Shown: piece by piece, positions 33,025 through 41,302 of the stretch
Layout of the letters: each line of letters starts with the position of its first letter
How positions within the stretch are numbered: position 1 is the first letter of the stretch
Translations under genes and position numbers: made by a program
The notes under the pieces: generated by a model
Told to the model about the DNA's origin: nothing
What the model saw: only the letters and a program-made list of their open reading frames with translations
The model's database searches: none
Source: Prevotellaceae bacterium
GTDB taxonomy: Bacteria; Bacteroidota; Bacteroidia; Bacteroidales; Bacteroidaceae
DNA: 41,685 nucleotides
Direction of reading: 5' to 3'
Assembly (NCBI GenBank): GCA_028726625.1
Contig: JAQYPT010000012.1
Span: 1-41,685 of the forward strand

Positions 33025-34161
33025 ATGCAGTATTGTAAAACAGTAACCCTTCGGACGCGCCCCATTAAGAATGGGATGCTGTCCTACTACCTGGACTTCT
33101 ACCCTGGCTATCGTGACAAGGTAACGATGAAAACCACACGCCACGAGTCATTAGGGATCTACATCTATGCAGACCCAAAGAACAAACGGGAGAAGGATTT
33201 CAATGAGATTATGACGGAGAAGGCTGAAGCTATCCGTTGCAGAAGGTTCGAGAGTGTTGTCAATGAGCGTTATGACTTCTTTGACCACTCAAAGATGAGC
33301 GGTGACTTCCTTGCCTATTTCAAGAGAGTCCTCAAAAATAAAGACCCGAAGTGGAAGTTCGTTTATGAACACTTTGAGCACTTTGTCGGAGGCAAGTGCA
33401 GATGCGAAGAAGTCGATTTCGACCTATGTGACAACTTCCGTAAATATCTGCTTACTGCCAAGAACCTAAGAAACGGCAAGCCCATATTCATCAACTCCGT
33501 GGCCGGTTATTGGTCAACCTTCCGCGGATTTATCAATATCGCTTACCGAGACAAGATGATTCGAACCAATCCTAACGACTATCTGGAGAAGATTCCTACA
33601 GTTCCTGTTAACAAGGAGAGTCTTACGCTGGATGAACTACGTAACCTCTACAAAACTCCTTGCGAAATAGATGTTCTTAAACGGGCTTCTATCTTTGCTT
33701 GCCTGACAGGAATGCGTCGAAGTGATATCATCAACCTCAAATGGGAGGACATCAGGACATATGCGGATGGAGATAAGTATGTGGAGTTCTACGCCCAAAA
33801 GACAAAAGCTCGTAATATCATTCCCATTAGCGAAGAAGCCTACAAGTTTATCTCAGAAGGACGAACCAGCATACGTGGAAAGGTATTCGATGGTTTTGAA
33901 ATCATTATGGCCCAGCATCCGTTGAAGAGATGGCTTAAAGCTGCTGGCATTACTAAGCGCATCACATTCCACTCTTTCAGGCACACATTCGCCTCATTGC
34001 AAGTAGAGCTTGGAACCGATCTCTATACGGTCATGCAGCTGTTGGCACATAAGAGCGTGACAACAACACAGATATATGCTTGTCATGCCGACCCCAAAAG
34101 ACGAGAAACAGCATCAAGAATCTCATCCAAGGTACTTGGCAAAGATAAAAAGGCTGAGTAA
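33025..34161 (+). CDS. Tyrosine recombinase / integrase
   Basis: A 378-residue site-specific recombinase. An N-terminal arm-binding region (residues 1-85, YYLDFYPGYRDKVTMKTTRH) and SAM-like core-binding domain (90-185) precede the catalytic domain. The active-site set is complete: Arg231 (TGMRRSD), Lys259 (AQKTKA), His316 and Arg319 (HSFRHTF), His342 (LLAHKS) and nucleophile Tyr351 (TTQIYA). It should catalyse integration and, with an excisionase, excision of the element. It stands about 2 kb inside the proposed left end, and the target may be the mnmE 3' region. Similar integrases are found in many Bacteroidetes integrative elements. Confidence 0.93.
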   Translation: MQYCKTVTLRTRPIKNGMLSYYLDFYPGYRDKVTMKTTRHESLGIYIYADPKNKREKDFNEIMTEKAEAIRCRRFESVVNERYDFFDHSKMSGDFLAYFKRVLKNKDPKWKFVYEHFEHFVGGKCRCEEVDFDLCDNFRKYLLTAKNLRNGKPIFINSVAGYWSTFRGFINIAYRDKMIRTNPNDYLEKIPTVPVNKESLTLDELRNLYKTPCEIDVLKRASIFACLTGMRRSDIINLKWEDIRTYADGDKYVEFYAQKTKARNIIPISEEAYKFISEGRTSIRGKVFDGFEIIMAQHPLKRWLKAAGITKRITFHSFRHTFASLQVELGTDLYTVMQLLAHKSVTTTQIYACHADPKRRETASRISSKVLGKDKKAE

Positions 34162-34300
34162 TGCTCTATATTTTGAGCAAACAAACCTATAATCGCCTTA
34201 TTTTTCATCATCGGAATAAAGAAGAACAAGAAATTTATTAAAAATGCCCAAAATATCATAGTATAAATAGATTATCTTTCAGTAATTCAAAAATTCTCCT

Positions 34301-34308
34301 TAACTTTG
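34301..34308 (+). promoter_or_regulatory. -7 box of the two-TM protein gene
   Basis: TAACTTTG, 32 bases before the ATG at 34341. Upstream TTATCTTTCAGTAATTCAA (from 34272) is partly shared with the integrase promoter region (TTATCTT and AGTAATTCAA words), so the same regulator may act. Confidence 0.55.
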
Positions 34309-34340
34309 CAGTCCGAGAACTCAATTAAATCAGAGTAAGT

Positions 34341-35084
34341 ATGACTAACAAAATTAAGGAGAATATTATAATATTTTGGGGAGGACTGGCAATCTGTCTA
34401 TATATTGCCAACTCCTTTGAATGGATTGATATAAACCAGTGGCTCCAACAAACCATAAATTATAAATGCACCTTTGAAGAGGTCACAAGAAAGTTCATTC
34501 CTATATTATTAACAATTTTAGCCCTGATTGGAATCGCTAAGATTATCATCGTTAGCTTTCAGTTGGGACAACTATCCATACCATCAGCACGACACTGCGG
34601 AAAGCAGGAGGTAAAACTGCTTCCGTCATTATCCCTTGATGAGCAGCCTTACACAGGTTCACATACAGAGCACATACGCGACAGACATCTGCAAGAGCAG
34701 ATAGCCTTACGTCAACAAATCTTGAATAGCATTCACGATTATCTTTTCCATATTCTACCACCCTATATGAAGGATGAGGATATTGAATCCCTTTTCCATA
34801 ACGTAAATCTATGGCAGTATTCCCAAGAGACTCCCCTATCACCAACCATGACGAACGGAAAACTTTCTACGTTGGACCTGCGGCATCTTGCCTGGAATGT
34901 CGGAGAGCGTCTGAAATGGGCAGGTGAAAAACGAGCACTTTTCATCAAGCAGTCTTTCCCAAACGAGTTTAGAGACTCTGACATCTCTTCCATTCGCAGA
35001 AACCTCCGACAGCAAGGAGATTGTATCATTAAGATTGATGTTCCAGATAAACACGATTATCAGTTCCACCAATTTGAGGTATAA
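34341..35084 (+). CDS. Unknown membrane protein of the mobile element
   Basis: A 247-residue protein. Two hydrophobic segments near residues 9-25 (IIIFWGGLAICLYIANS) and 52-72 (IPILLTILALIGIAKIIIVS) anchor it in the inner membrane with a cytoplasmic C-terminal domain of about 170 residues. That domain is hydrophilic and helical, with HIRDRHLQEQIALRQQILNS and DSDISSIRRNLRQQGDCIIK, and no known motif. No family recognised. It lies between the integrase and excisionase-like genes, each with its own promoter. A role in element control or exclusion can only be guessed from position. Confidence 0.65.
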   Translation: MTNKIKENIIIFWGGLAICLYIANSFEWIDINQWLQQTINYKCTFEEVTRKFIPILLTILALIGIAKIIIVSFQLGQLSIPSARHCGKQEVKLLPSLSLDEQPYTGSHTEHIRDRHLQEQIALRQQILNSIHDYLFHILPPYMKDEDIESLFHNVNLWQYSQETPLSPTMTNGKLSTLDLRHLAWNVGERLKWAGEKRALFIKQSFPNEFRDSDISSIRRNLRQQGDCIIKIDVPDKHDYQFHQFEV

Positions 35085-35099
35085 TCTCGCTTATTATGA

Positions 35100-35182
35100 C
35101 TTATTCCAAACTTAACTCGAAATGACGAAATACAGCGTTGAATCAGTCTGTTCCTTTGCACTCAAATAACAAATTGTTTGAG
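35100..35182 (+). promoter_or_regulatory. Promoter module B and palindrome before the excisionase-like gene
   Basis: CTTATTCCAA (35100-35109), AAATGAC (35120-35126), CAG (35133-35135) and TTTG (35155-35158) repeat the integrase promoter module. A palindrome CTCAAA-N10-TTTGAG (35161-35182) follows around the expected transcription start, just before the ATG at 35186; it could be an operator for the gene's own product. Confidence 0.5.
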
Positions 35183-35185
35183 ATC

Positions 35186-35563
35186 ATGCAAGAAACATTG
35201 ACATTCAATGACCTCCCAAAGGGCGTTTCCCAGGTTCTTTCCAAAGTGGAGAGACTGGAAAGAGTACTTGACATCATCAAAGATGAAGTGTGCAAGAAGT
35301 CTTCACCATCAGCAGAACACACGCCCATGACCATTGACGAGGCATGTGACTTCCTGAAGATGAAGAAATCCACGATGTATTACCATATTGAGCGCGACAA
35401 CATTCCTGCCACCAAACGAGGAAAGAACTACATTCTTTTCAAAGACGAGCTTGTTGGCTGGCTGGAGTCTGGTCGTAAATCTCCCGTCGCATTATCGCCG
35501 GAAGAAATGAACGCTCGAAAGCTGTCATCCATCAAACGCAAACCGCGTCGGTACGGAAATTGA
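35186..35563 (+). CDS. Excisionase-like HTH DNA-binding protein
   Basis: A 125-residue protein from the ATG at 35186; the frame before it starts with TTG and overlaps the promoter. A short coiled-coil (VSQVLSKVERLERVLDIIKD) is followed by a MerR/excisionase helix-turn-helix with wing at about residues 48-100: TIDEACDFLKMKKSTMYYHI and IPATKRGKNYILFKDELVGW. The C-terminus is basic (RKLSSIKRKPRRYGN). Proteins of this type act as recombination directionality factors in Bacteroidetes elements. The same HTH type is repeated seven times in the 521-residue protein of the element. Confidence 0.8.
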   Translation: MQETLTFNDLPKGVSQVLSKVERLERVLDIIKDEVCKKSSPSAEHTPMTIDEACDFLKMKKSTMYYHIERDNIPATKRGKNYILFKDELVGWLESGRKSPVALSPEEMNARKLSSIKRKPRRYGN

Positions 35564-35620
35564 TGAACCAATGGTATTAGCACGTTCCTCATTCTCTTGA
35601 CTGACCAATGCCATGTGACA

Positions 35621-35735
35621 GTCATCGGGAGGCTCTGTGATGTATGTACGGGAGAAGGCAAGTCTATTCAGACACACCTTCTCCTTTTCCGTACATATAC
35701 CACGGAGCCTCTAATCCAATGACATTCAAATGTCA
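35621..35735. other. Long imperfect hairpin plus small hairpin
   Basis: The arm 35629-35658 pairs with 35677-35711: GAGGCTC/GAGCCTC, then TATGTACGG/CCGTACATA, then GAGAAGG/CCTTCTC, with two wobbles, one mismatch and one five-base bulge, about 29 pairs, loop of 18 bases. An outer GTCAT/ATGAC (35621-35625, 35719-35723) extends it, and TGACAT-TCAA-ATGTCA (35720-35735) follows. There is no T-run after the stem, so it is not a classic terminator. It could be a structured RNA or a transfer or replication origin. Confidence 0.6.
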
Positions 35736-35852
35736 ACACAACAAATGTTGCTTTGTCAGTCAGGATGCGTCACGGCAGTACCAATGACAACATCATTTCC
35801 TACCCAATCATAAAACAAAAATAATCTTTAGTATAAGAATGCCATTTTTTCT

Positions 35853-35983
35853 TGTAGCGATGTAGCGAAGCAGTTGAAAACAGCAAATTTACATTGAGCA
35901 TAAATACTTTATTTTTCGCTACAGCTCGTGTATCTCGCTATTTTTCGCTACAAGGTTGACAACTAAAAACAGGAATCGCTACC
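35853..35983. repeat. Cluster of TCGCTACA-type repeats
   Basis: TGTAGCGA occurs twice in tandem (35853-35868); its complement TCGCTACA occurs at 35916-35923 and 35945-35952 (both inside ATTTTTCGCTACA), with TCGCTA at 35935-35940 and TCGCTACC at 35976-35983. Six related copies in 130 bases between convergent genes look like protein-binding iterons. Confidence 0.6.
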
Positions 35984-36004
35984 AAGCGACCCCTGCTCCT
36001 GTTT
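35967..36004 (-). terminator. Nested hairpin, probable topB terminator
   Basis: AAACAGGA (35967-35974) pairs with TCCTGTTT (35997-36004) and encloses TCGCT-ACCA-AGCGA (35976-35989). Read on the minus strand it ends in TCCTGTTTTTAG, about 90 bases after the topB stop. Confidence 0.6.
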
Positions 36005-36093
36005 AACTTAAATTGTAGTCGTATGAAAAATGAAAAAATCAGTTTGTATTCCTTGTATTACTCATGTTACTGGCATTACTGATATTGCTCCAT

Positions 36094-38223
36094 TCATAGC
36101 ATCTTCTTGAATTCGTTGCACTTTGGACACACCCAATACCGCTGCTTCGTCTTCTTGCTATAGACCTGGCACAATGGCACACCACATTGAGGACAAAGCT
36201 TTACCACTGGCTTCTTTCTGCTATCAGCATAAAAGACAGTCTTTCCAGTTGTCGGATGCACGCAAGACTTCTCCTCGCAGACCCAGAAATGCTTCTTAGT
36301 CTTGGGAGAATACTTCCGTGCCAACGTCTTACGACGGCAAACAGGACATTCCTCATGAGGAACTTCCTGATCATCCTTACCAACAACGGCTGCTGAAGCC
36401 ATATAATGAGACGAGCCTTCAGCAAAGGCGATATTCTCCAGAACCATCTTCTGGGTTTCTTCAAGAAAAACGCCCAACCCCATCTTTCCCTCCGCAATAG
36501 CAGATAGATTATATTCCATAACAGCAGTCAAGTCGGGCTTGGTCAACGACTCATGAATGCCATCTATCATGGCTGTGCCAAACGCAGTTGGAACAAGTTC
36601 CTTACCCTTTTTCTGAATACAGGGAAGAATATCAGACTTACCAGACTTTGTGGCGAGCAAATCTGCAATGATACTGTCGCGAGTGGCAGGGGTACCAATA
36701 CCCTTACATTCCTTCAGTTTCTCCTTGTTTGGATTATCTGGACTGACGAAACGCCAGATGTTGGTCATAGCTGCCAGCAACGACCCTTCCGTGAAACGCT
36801 TTGGCGGGGTTGTCTTCTTTGTGTCTATAATATATATAGGTATAGGGATTATATCACCTGTAGCCAACGTTGGCACTTCCTTTACCTCATCGTCTTTGTC
36901 ATCTGACATGGATATGCCTCTCCATCCTGGAGAAACAATCGTCTTTCCGCTGCCGGCAAAGGCATATCCTTTGGCTGTCAGTTCATATTTCACTACGTCA
37001 TACCTGCATGGTGGATAGAACTGAATCAAGTATCTCACGGCTATCATGTCATAGACTTTTCGCTCTCGTTCATCAAGCCCCTTCGGGATAACGCCTGTCG
37101 GAATGATGGCATGGTGTGCGCTCACCTTACCATCATTAAAACAGCGGCTCTGAATACTTGCGTCTGCATTTGATGCAGCTTCAAGACCATATTCAGCAAG
37201 GGCTTTCAGTATGCGCCCAGCGTTGCCATGCTGACTGGTAGGGATATAGTTGCAGTCGGAACGAGGATAGCTCACGAATTTCTTCTCATACAAAGACTGC
37301 ACATTGGCAAGCACATCCGATGGCGACATGCCATAGCGTTTATTGGCTTCCACCTGAAGCGTGTCAAGCGAATAAGGCAATGGAGCACTCTCTGTCTGGC
37401 TCTTCCGTTCACTGGAAGTGACACGAGCTGGTTGGTTCTTGACTTCATTCTGAATCTTCTCTACATAGTTACGTTGGATAATGCGCCCCTCGCTATCGAG
37501 AGGTGCTTCATCCGAAGGTTTCAAGATTGCCGAGAATGGGATGCCGTTCTTTGAATACTTTCCCGTCAGTTCATAGTACTCCACAGAATGGAAATTTTGA
37601 ATTTCCTTTTCTCTTTCGACAACAAGGGCAAGTGTCGGTATCTTGACCCTGCCTACTCGCCACACTCCTGCAGCTCCATGTTTCCTGGCACTAACGGTAT
37701 AAGCCCTCGACAAGTTGATACCAACCAGCCAGTCGGCACGTTCCCTTGCCAGTCCTGCATGATAGAGCGGTCTGTATTTCTCATTAGGTTCTATATGGTC
37801 GAATGCCCGCTTCAAGCTGTCGGTGTCCTTTGCATTGATAAGAATACGACGCACCTCTCCCTTATATCCGACATACTCCAAAATCTCGTCAATAAGAAGC
37901 TGGCCTTCCCTGTCCGGGTCACCGCCATTGACCACAACATCCGCTTTACCTAAAACACTGCGAATATACTCAAACTGCTCTTTGGTAGATGGTGAAGGAC
38001 GTTTCTTCCATGTAGATGGGATGACGGGATATGTACTAAAATCAGCATATTCCTTACCATATGATTCAGGCATGGCTGTCATCATGATATGCCCGTAGGC
38101 CCACGTCACAATAACATCCCCCTTCTGGTAACAGTGTTTATGCTTGTACGAGCTGTAATCACTCCATAAATAAGCGGCCATCGCCGTGGCAATGTCTGGC
38201 TTTTCTGCTATATAAACAATCAT
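36094..38223 (-). CDS. topB: DNA topoisomerase III
   Basis: A 709-residue type IA topoisomerase that passes single strands and resolves linked or recombining DNA. The Toprim domain has Glu7 (IAEKPDIA) and NGGDPDREGQLL (Asp102, Asp104). The catalytic tyrosine is Tyr319 in KFVSYPRSDCNYI (YPRSD instead of the common YPRTD). Other motifs: HAGLARERADWLVGINLSRA and GRVKIPTLALVVERE. Two C-terminal zinc ribbons, CPVCRRK...CEEKSC and CPQCGVP...CPKC. Bacteroidetes conjugative elements often carry such a topB (in CTnDOT it is tied to excision). The next gene upstream overlaps by four bases. Confidence 0.95.
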   Translation of the reverse strand: MIVYIAEKPDIATAMAAYLWSDYSSYKHKHCYQKGDVIVTWAYGHIMMTAMPESYGKEYADFSTYPVIPSTWKKRPSPSTKEQFEYIRSVLGKADVVVNGGDPDREGQLLIDEILEYVGYKGEVRRILINAKDTDSLKRAFDHIEPNEKYRPLYHAGLARERADWLVGINLSRAYTVSARKHGAAGVWRVGRVKIPTLALVVEREKEIQNFHSVEYYELTGKYSKNGIPFSAILKPSDEAPLDSEGRIIQRNYVEKIQNEVKNQPARVTSSERKSQTESAPLPYSLDTLQVEANKRYGMSPSDVLANVQSLYEKKFVSYPRSDCNYIPTSQHGNAGRILKALAEYGLEAASNADASIQSRCFNDGKVSAHHAIIPTGVIPKGLDERERKVYDMIAVRYLIQFYPPCRYDVVKYELTAKGYAFAGSGKTIVSPGWRGISMSDDKDDEVKEVPTLATGDIIPIPIYIIDTKKTTPPKRFTEGSLLAAMTNIWRFVSPDNPNKEKLKECKGIGTPATRDSIIADLLATKSGKSDILPCIQKKGKELVPTAFGTAMIDGIHESLTKPDLTAVMEYNLSAIAEGKMGLGVFLEETQKMVLENIAFAEGSSHYMASAAVVGKDDQEVPHEECPVCRRKTLARKYSPKTKKHFWVCEEKSCVHPTTGKTVFYADSRKKPVVKLCPQCGVPLCQVYSKKTKQRYWVCPKCNEFKKML

Positions 38224-38468
38224 GACTTCTTGCTTTTATAGTGATTGACAATAAATGAAATCATATCAAGTAGCAGCCAGATTAAAGCAAGGATGGCTAC
38301 AAAGAAAAAAGTGATTATGACCACCCATAGCTTGAACATGGCATGTGGTGAAAGCACTTGCCCTGACAGGAGATTGGCAGCCCCAACTCCTGTAATGATT
38401 AACCCTACTATCAAGAGTGAAATGTTGAAGAGATAAAAACCCTTCTTACTGAGACGCAACTTTGTCAT
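38220..38468 (-). CDS. Small two-TM membrane protein
   Basis: An 82-residue protein with a basic start (MTKLRLSKKGFYL), transmembrane segments near residues 12-32 and 47-70 (FKLWVVIITFFFVAILALIW), and a basic end (NHYKSKKS). It overlaps topB as ATGA (38220-38223) and follows the recombinase-like gene by 11 bases, so the three form one minus-strand operon. No family recognised; its tight coupling to topB is the only functional clue. Confidence 0.7.
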   Translation of the reverse strand: MTKLRLSKKGFYLFNISLLIVGLIITGVGAANLLSGQVLSPHAMFKLWVVIITFFFVAILALIWLLLDMISFIVNHYKSKKS

Positions 38469-38479
38469 ATAATAAACGA

Positions 38480-39091
38480 TTAAAGATTTCGCATAATAAC
38501 ACCTACGCCTGGCTGCTTAGAACGTACCATCGTTGGGTACTCTAGCTCCACGTTGAACATGTGAAGAATCCTGTAGATATTACTTTTCCCATGATACCCC
38601 GTGCGAGACATGATTTCCTTTATACTATAACCGGCATTATACATATTGATGACCATCCTGTACTTTTTCAGTTTCTTCTCATGGAACTTATCAGACAACA
38701 GTTCGGCCTGGAAATCATCAAAAGCAGCCTGCCCTTTTGTAACTGTCATGCTCGCAATGACATTAAGCGTGTTCTGGGTACTCACTTTCGGGAAAAATAC
38801 ATCAGAGGTGTCTAATGAATCTTTCAGGGATATTATTCTGATATTCTTACTGGCGCACAGTTTCAGGAAGAACATCATTTCGTTGAAATTGCAGAAAGCA
38901 TTATCAAACGAAACCAGAACAGCCGTGTCATTGCTATTCAAACTGCTAATGAATAATTTCCAATTCTGACGTTGCCCATTGCCTTTCTCGTCATAGTAAA
39001 TGAAAGAGCAAGGCATTTGTTTCATAGATAAAATAAACGCTTCTAATTGCTCAATATAATAAGTGATATTTACATAGCCTATATACTCCAT
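38480..39091 (-). CDS. Serine-recombinase-like regulator with lost catalytic residues
   Basis: A 203-residue protein from the ATG at 39091; the TTG at 39124 lies in the -7 box. The fold pattern of a resolvase N-terminal domain is followed: IGYVNITYYIEQLEAFI (for iGYvRVSt.eQ), FIYYDEKGNG, NSNDTAVLVSFDNAFCNFNEM (for gD.lvV..lDRl.R) and IRIISLKDSLDTSD. But the catalytic Ser is Thr10, the adjacent Arg is Asn8, and the DRlxR arginines are missing. The C-terminus has a resolvase-like HTH, YSIKEIMSRTGYHGKSNIYR. It probably binds DNA without cutting it and may regulate the topB operon that it heads. Confidence 0.7.
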   Translation of the reverse strand: MEYIGYVNITYYIEQLEAFILSMKQMPCSFIYYDEKGNGQRQNWKLFISSLNSNDTAVLVSFDNAFCNFNEMMFFLKLCASKNIRIISLKDSLDTSDVFFPKVSTQNTLNVIASMTVTKGQAAFDDFQAELLSDKFHEKKLKKYRMVINMYNAGYSIKEIMSRTGYHGKSNIYRILHMFNVELEYPTMVRSKQPGVGVIMRNL

Positions 39092-39121
39092 ATTACTCCG
39101 ATATTCATTAAATGAACGCCG

Positions 39122-39129
39122 CAAAGGTA
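39122..39129 (-). promoter_or_regulatory. -7 box of the recombinase-like/topB operon
   Basis: TACCTTTG on the minus strand, about 30 bases before the ATG at 39091. It excludes the longer start at 39124. Confidence 0.65.
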
Positions 39130-39197
39130 ATATAATTATTTTTATTAAATCCTTTATTTAGTGAATTTAACGCACTTTTGACTAAATTGAGATGCAA

Positions 39198-39217
39198 ATT
39201 GGTTCTATTTGGTTCTA
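39198..39217. repeat. Tandem 10-bp repeat in a divergent promoter region
   Basis: ATTGGTTCTA followed at once by TTTGGTTCTA: two copies one helical turn apart, between the promoters of the recombinase-like operon and the lipoprotein operon. A likely operator for a regulator of one or both. Confidence 0.5.
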
Positions 39218-39286
39218 CTTCTCAGAAAAATGATACCAACAATTAATATAATGAGCATACAAAACAAGATTTTGAGGAAAATGTTG

Positions 39287-39294
39287 TAATTTTG
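39287..39294 (+). promoter_or_regulatory. -7 box of the lipoprotein operon
   Basis: TAATTTTG, 26 bases before the ATG at 39321; a TTTG occurs at 39271-39274 but closer than usual for a -33 box. Confidence 0.5.
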
Positions 39295-39320
39295 CACCCC
39301 AAAAGAAATAAAGAGATTTT

Positions 39321-40418
39321 ATGAAGAAAAGAATACAAACATTGAAGTTGCAAATAACACATTGCATCTTGTCATATGAAATTGAGGCAAAGAGCATGCT
39401 TCATCACACTCTTCTGCCACTATTTATCGTGTGGATTGTTTTGCCAACATGTATGTCATGTTCAGATGATGACACCCTTGACTTTCAGTCTTCTGAGGAT
39501 GCATTAAAGGTCTATCAGACTTATTTAGGTAGTTTGAAGGACCTGAAGACATCCAACACGGCTATTTTCTGCAAAGAAGCTAACAAGTGGAGGGCAACCT
39601 CCGATACTGTCTTTCATTATCTTATGCGGGATTCTGTCTTTCTGAAAGATAATAACTGTGCAGAAAGATTCACGGCAATCCATGACTCTATACGATTTGA
39701 GTTTCTACGCCTTACAGAAACATGGCGTTATTCCTATGAGGATGTGCTGAAAATTAAAGAACAGACATCAGTGTTCCATGATGACAAGGAACTTCAAGGA
39801 GCCGTCAACGAGGCACAACCCTTTTTTCTGAAACTGGACAGCATTCCGCTGTTAGAGAGTGACAAGGCAAGCATTCTTCGCAATTACAGGAAACTGCTTA
39901 AAGACACAAAGCTGAAAGGAATCAACACAAAAAGTGATATGCTTGACTTTATCGGCAAAGAGGACATTATGTTTCGATCATTCCTGACCCATCTATACGA
40001 TATGGACAAGGAACCTCTGGCCGATAATACACAGGAAACGGAAAGCATTTGCCGGAATATATTCATTGCCGCAAAAGAAGGTAAGATTAAAGCCCGTGAT
40101 GCTATGGTATATATGTCGATGAGGACAGTACGAAGATTGCTACAGAACTCTACGGCTTGCATCTCGGACATTAACCACCAACAGATGAAAAGCAAGGCAC
40201 AAGGGAACGCCTATCTATGGATGATCATTCAGCCTTTCATTAGCATTGACCAGTTTTCAATCGCTACACTTACCCCACAAGAACGCAGCCAGTTCAACTA
40301 CGTCATATCACAACTGCCAAAGTCAACAAAATTTGCAAAGACATTTGACATTGACCAACGAGCATTGAACTACTTGCTTCCTCAGCATTTACTGAAAATG
40401 TATGTACTCACTTTATAA
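39321..40418 (+). CDS. Unknown lipoprotein of the mobile element
   Basis: A 365-residue protein if the promoter-proximal ATG at 39321 is used; an internal Met26 would give a standard lipoprotein signal, MLHHTLLPLFIVWIVLPTCM with lipobox near CMSC and an acidic SDDDT after the Cys. The long mature part is helical and charged (DALKVYQTYLGSLKDLKTSN; NYRKLLKDTKLKGINTKSDM). No family recognised. It opens a plus-strand group of four closely spaced genes (gaps of 11 bases, overlap, 37 bases). Confidence 0.65.
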   Translation: MKKRIQTLKLQITHCILSYEIEAKSMLHHTLLPLFIVWIVLPTCMSCSDDDTLDFQSSEDALKVYQTYLGSLKDLKTSNTAIFCKEANKWRATSDTVFHYLMRDSVFLKDNNCAERFTAIHDSIRFEFLRLTETWRYSYEDVLKIKEQTSVFHDDKELQGAVNEAQPFFLKLDSIPLLESDKASILRNYRKLLKDTKLKGINTKSDMLDFIGKEDIMFRSFLTHLYDMDKEPLADNTQETESICRNIFIAAKEGKIKARDAMVYMSMRTVRRLLQNSTACISDINHQQMKSKAQGNAYLWMIIQPFISIDQFSIATLTPQERSQFNYVISQLPKSTKFAKTFDIDQRALNYLLPQHLLKMYVLTL

Positions 40419-40429
40419 TTTATACTACT

Positions 40430-40882
40430 ATGATTAAAGAAGAAATATCCAAGTTCATGGCATTGGTACCGCTAATGCTTCCCAAATTGATTAGGAGTAA
40501 TGGCCCAGACGAAACGGACATCACAGATGATTCCGGCATTCTGTTCTTCTCGCAGGAAGAACGATTACCTATCAGCATTGTAATGGATGAAATAGACGAT
40601 GGGATGGAACTGAAGCTGCTGTATCACGGCACAAGCAAGGATAATCCAAGGATCCATCACTGCTGTTTCTTTGCGAGTTCCAAAGCATCAAACTCCATGT
40701 TCAAATTCAACATAGTATCAGATGAGCGTGAATTTGTAGATGGCCTGAACGTGACATTGTACGATTCGCTTGATACGATGGAAAGCGAACTCGAATCCGA
40801 CCTGAAATCCCATGCCGTTAGTTTCGACTTTATCCAGGCAATGGAGGTCTCTGAACTATTGGCTTTGTTTTGCACCCTGTAA
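40430..40882 (+). CDS. Unknown soluble protein
   Basis: A 150-residue acidic protein (MIKEEISKFMALVPLMLPKL at the start) with beta-rich middle (ILFFSQEERLPISIVMDEI, MELKLLYHG) and a helical end. No signal peptide or membrane segment, no recognised family. It follows the lipoprotein gene by 11 bases, and its stop overlaps the start of the next gene (TAATG at 40880-40884), so translation is coupled. Confidence 0.6.
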   Translation: MIKEEISKFMALVPLMLPKLIRSNGPDETDITDDSGILFFSQEERLPISIVMDEIDDGMELKLLYHGTSKDNPRIHHCCFFASSKASNSMFKFNIVSDEREFVDGLNVTLYDSLDTMESELESDLKSHAVSFDFIQAMEVSELLALFCTL

Positions 40883-41265
40883 TGAGAGCCGAACTGTTAT
40901 ATAAGATAGCCGACATCATCAACTCCAACAGCACGAAATACCGTGCCGTTATACCACGAGTGAGGAGGCAGTATATGACTCAGCAAGGTGACAAACTTGT
41001 AAAGTCAACCTGCCTCGTTCTCAATATCATGGTGACAAACCGACCAAAGAACCACATCAATCGCAGTATATGGAATATCTATGAAAACGACATCGACCGA
41101 ATTATCAAGAAGATTGCCCGAAGGGACATGGCGTTTGCACAGCGGATTGACAAGTGCGAGCCGACACTGTTTGACATCGAAGTTATAGTACGGAGGGCAT
41201 CTTTCCAAGCCCTGAAGCTGAAACTTGTCAAAACAGCCTACGACATCTATCTAGAGAATGGTTAG
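40882..41265 (+). CDS. Unknown basic protein
   Basis: A 127-residue protein from the ATG at 40882 (overlapping the previous stop); the frame reaches back to a TTG at 40870, which is less likely. It is basic and largely helical: MRAELLYKIADIINSNSTKY, RVRRQYMTQQGDK, NIYENDIDRIIKKIARRDMA. The charge suggests nucleic-acid contact, but no motif proves it. It forms a coupled pair with the acidic 150-residue protein, which might be a partner; this is inference from position and charge. Confidence 0.55.
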   Translation: MRAELLYKIADIINSNSTKYRAVIPRVRRQYMTQQGDKLVKSTCLVLNIMVTNRPKNHINRSIWNIYENDIDRIIKKIARRDMAFAQRIDKCEPTLFDIEVIVRRASFQALKLKLVKTAYDIYLENG

Positions 41266-41302
41266 GTGATATTATCCATATTACTCATATTATCATTATA
41301 CA

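Noticed and set aside
35629..35711. Long hairpin as the terminator of the excisionase-like gene
   Set aside because: No T-run follows the stem on the plus strand and the loop is large; a structured element is more likely.
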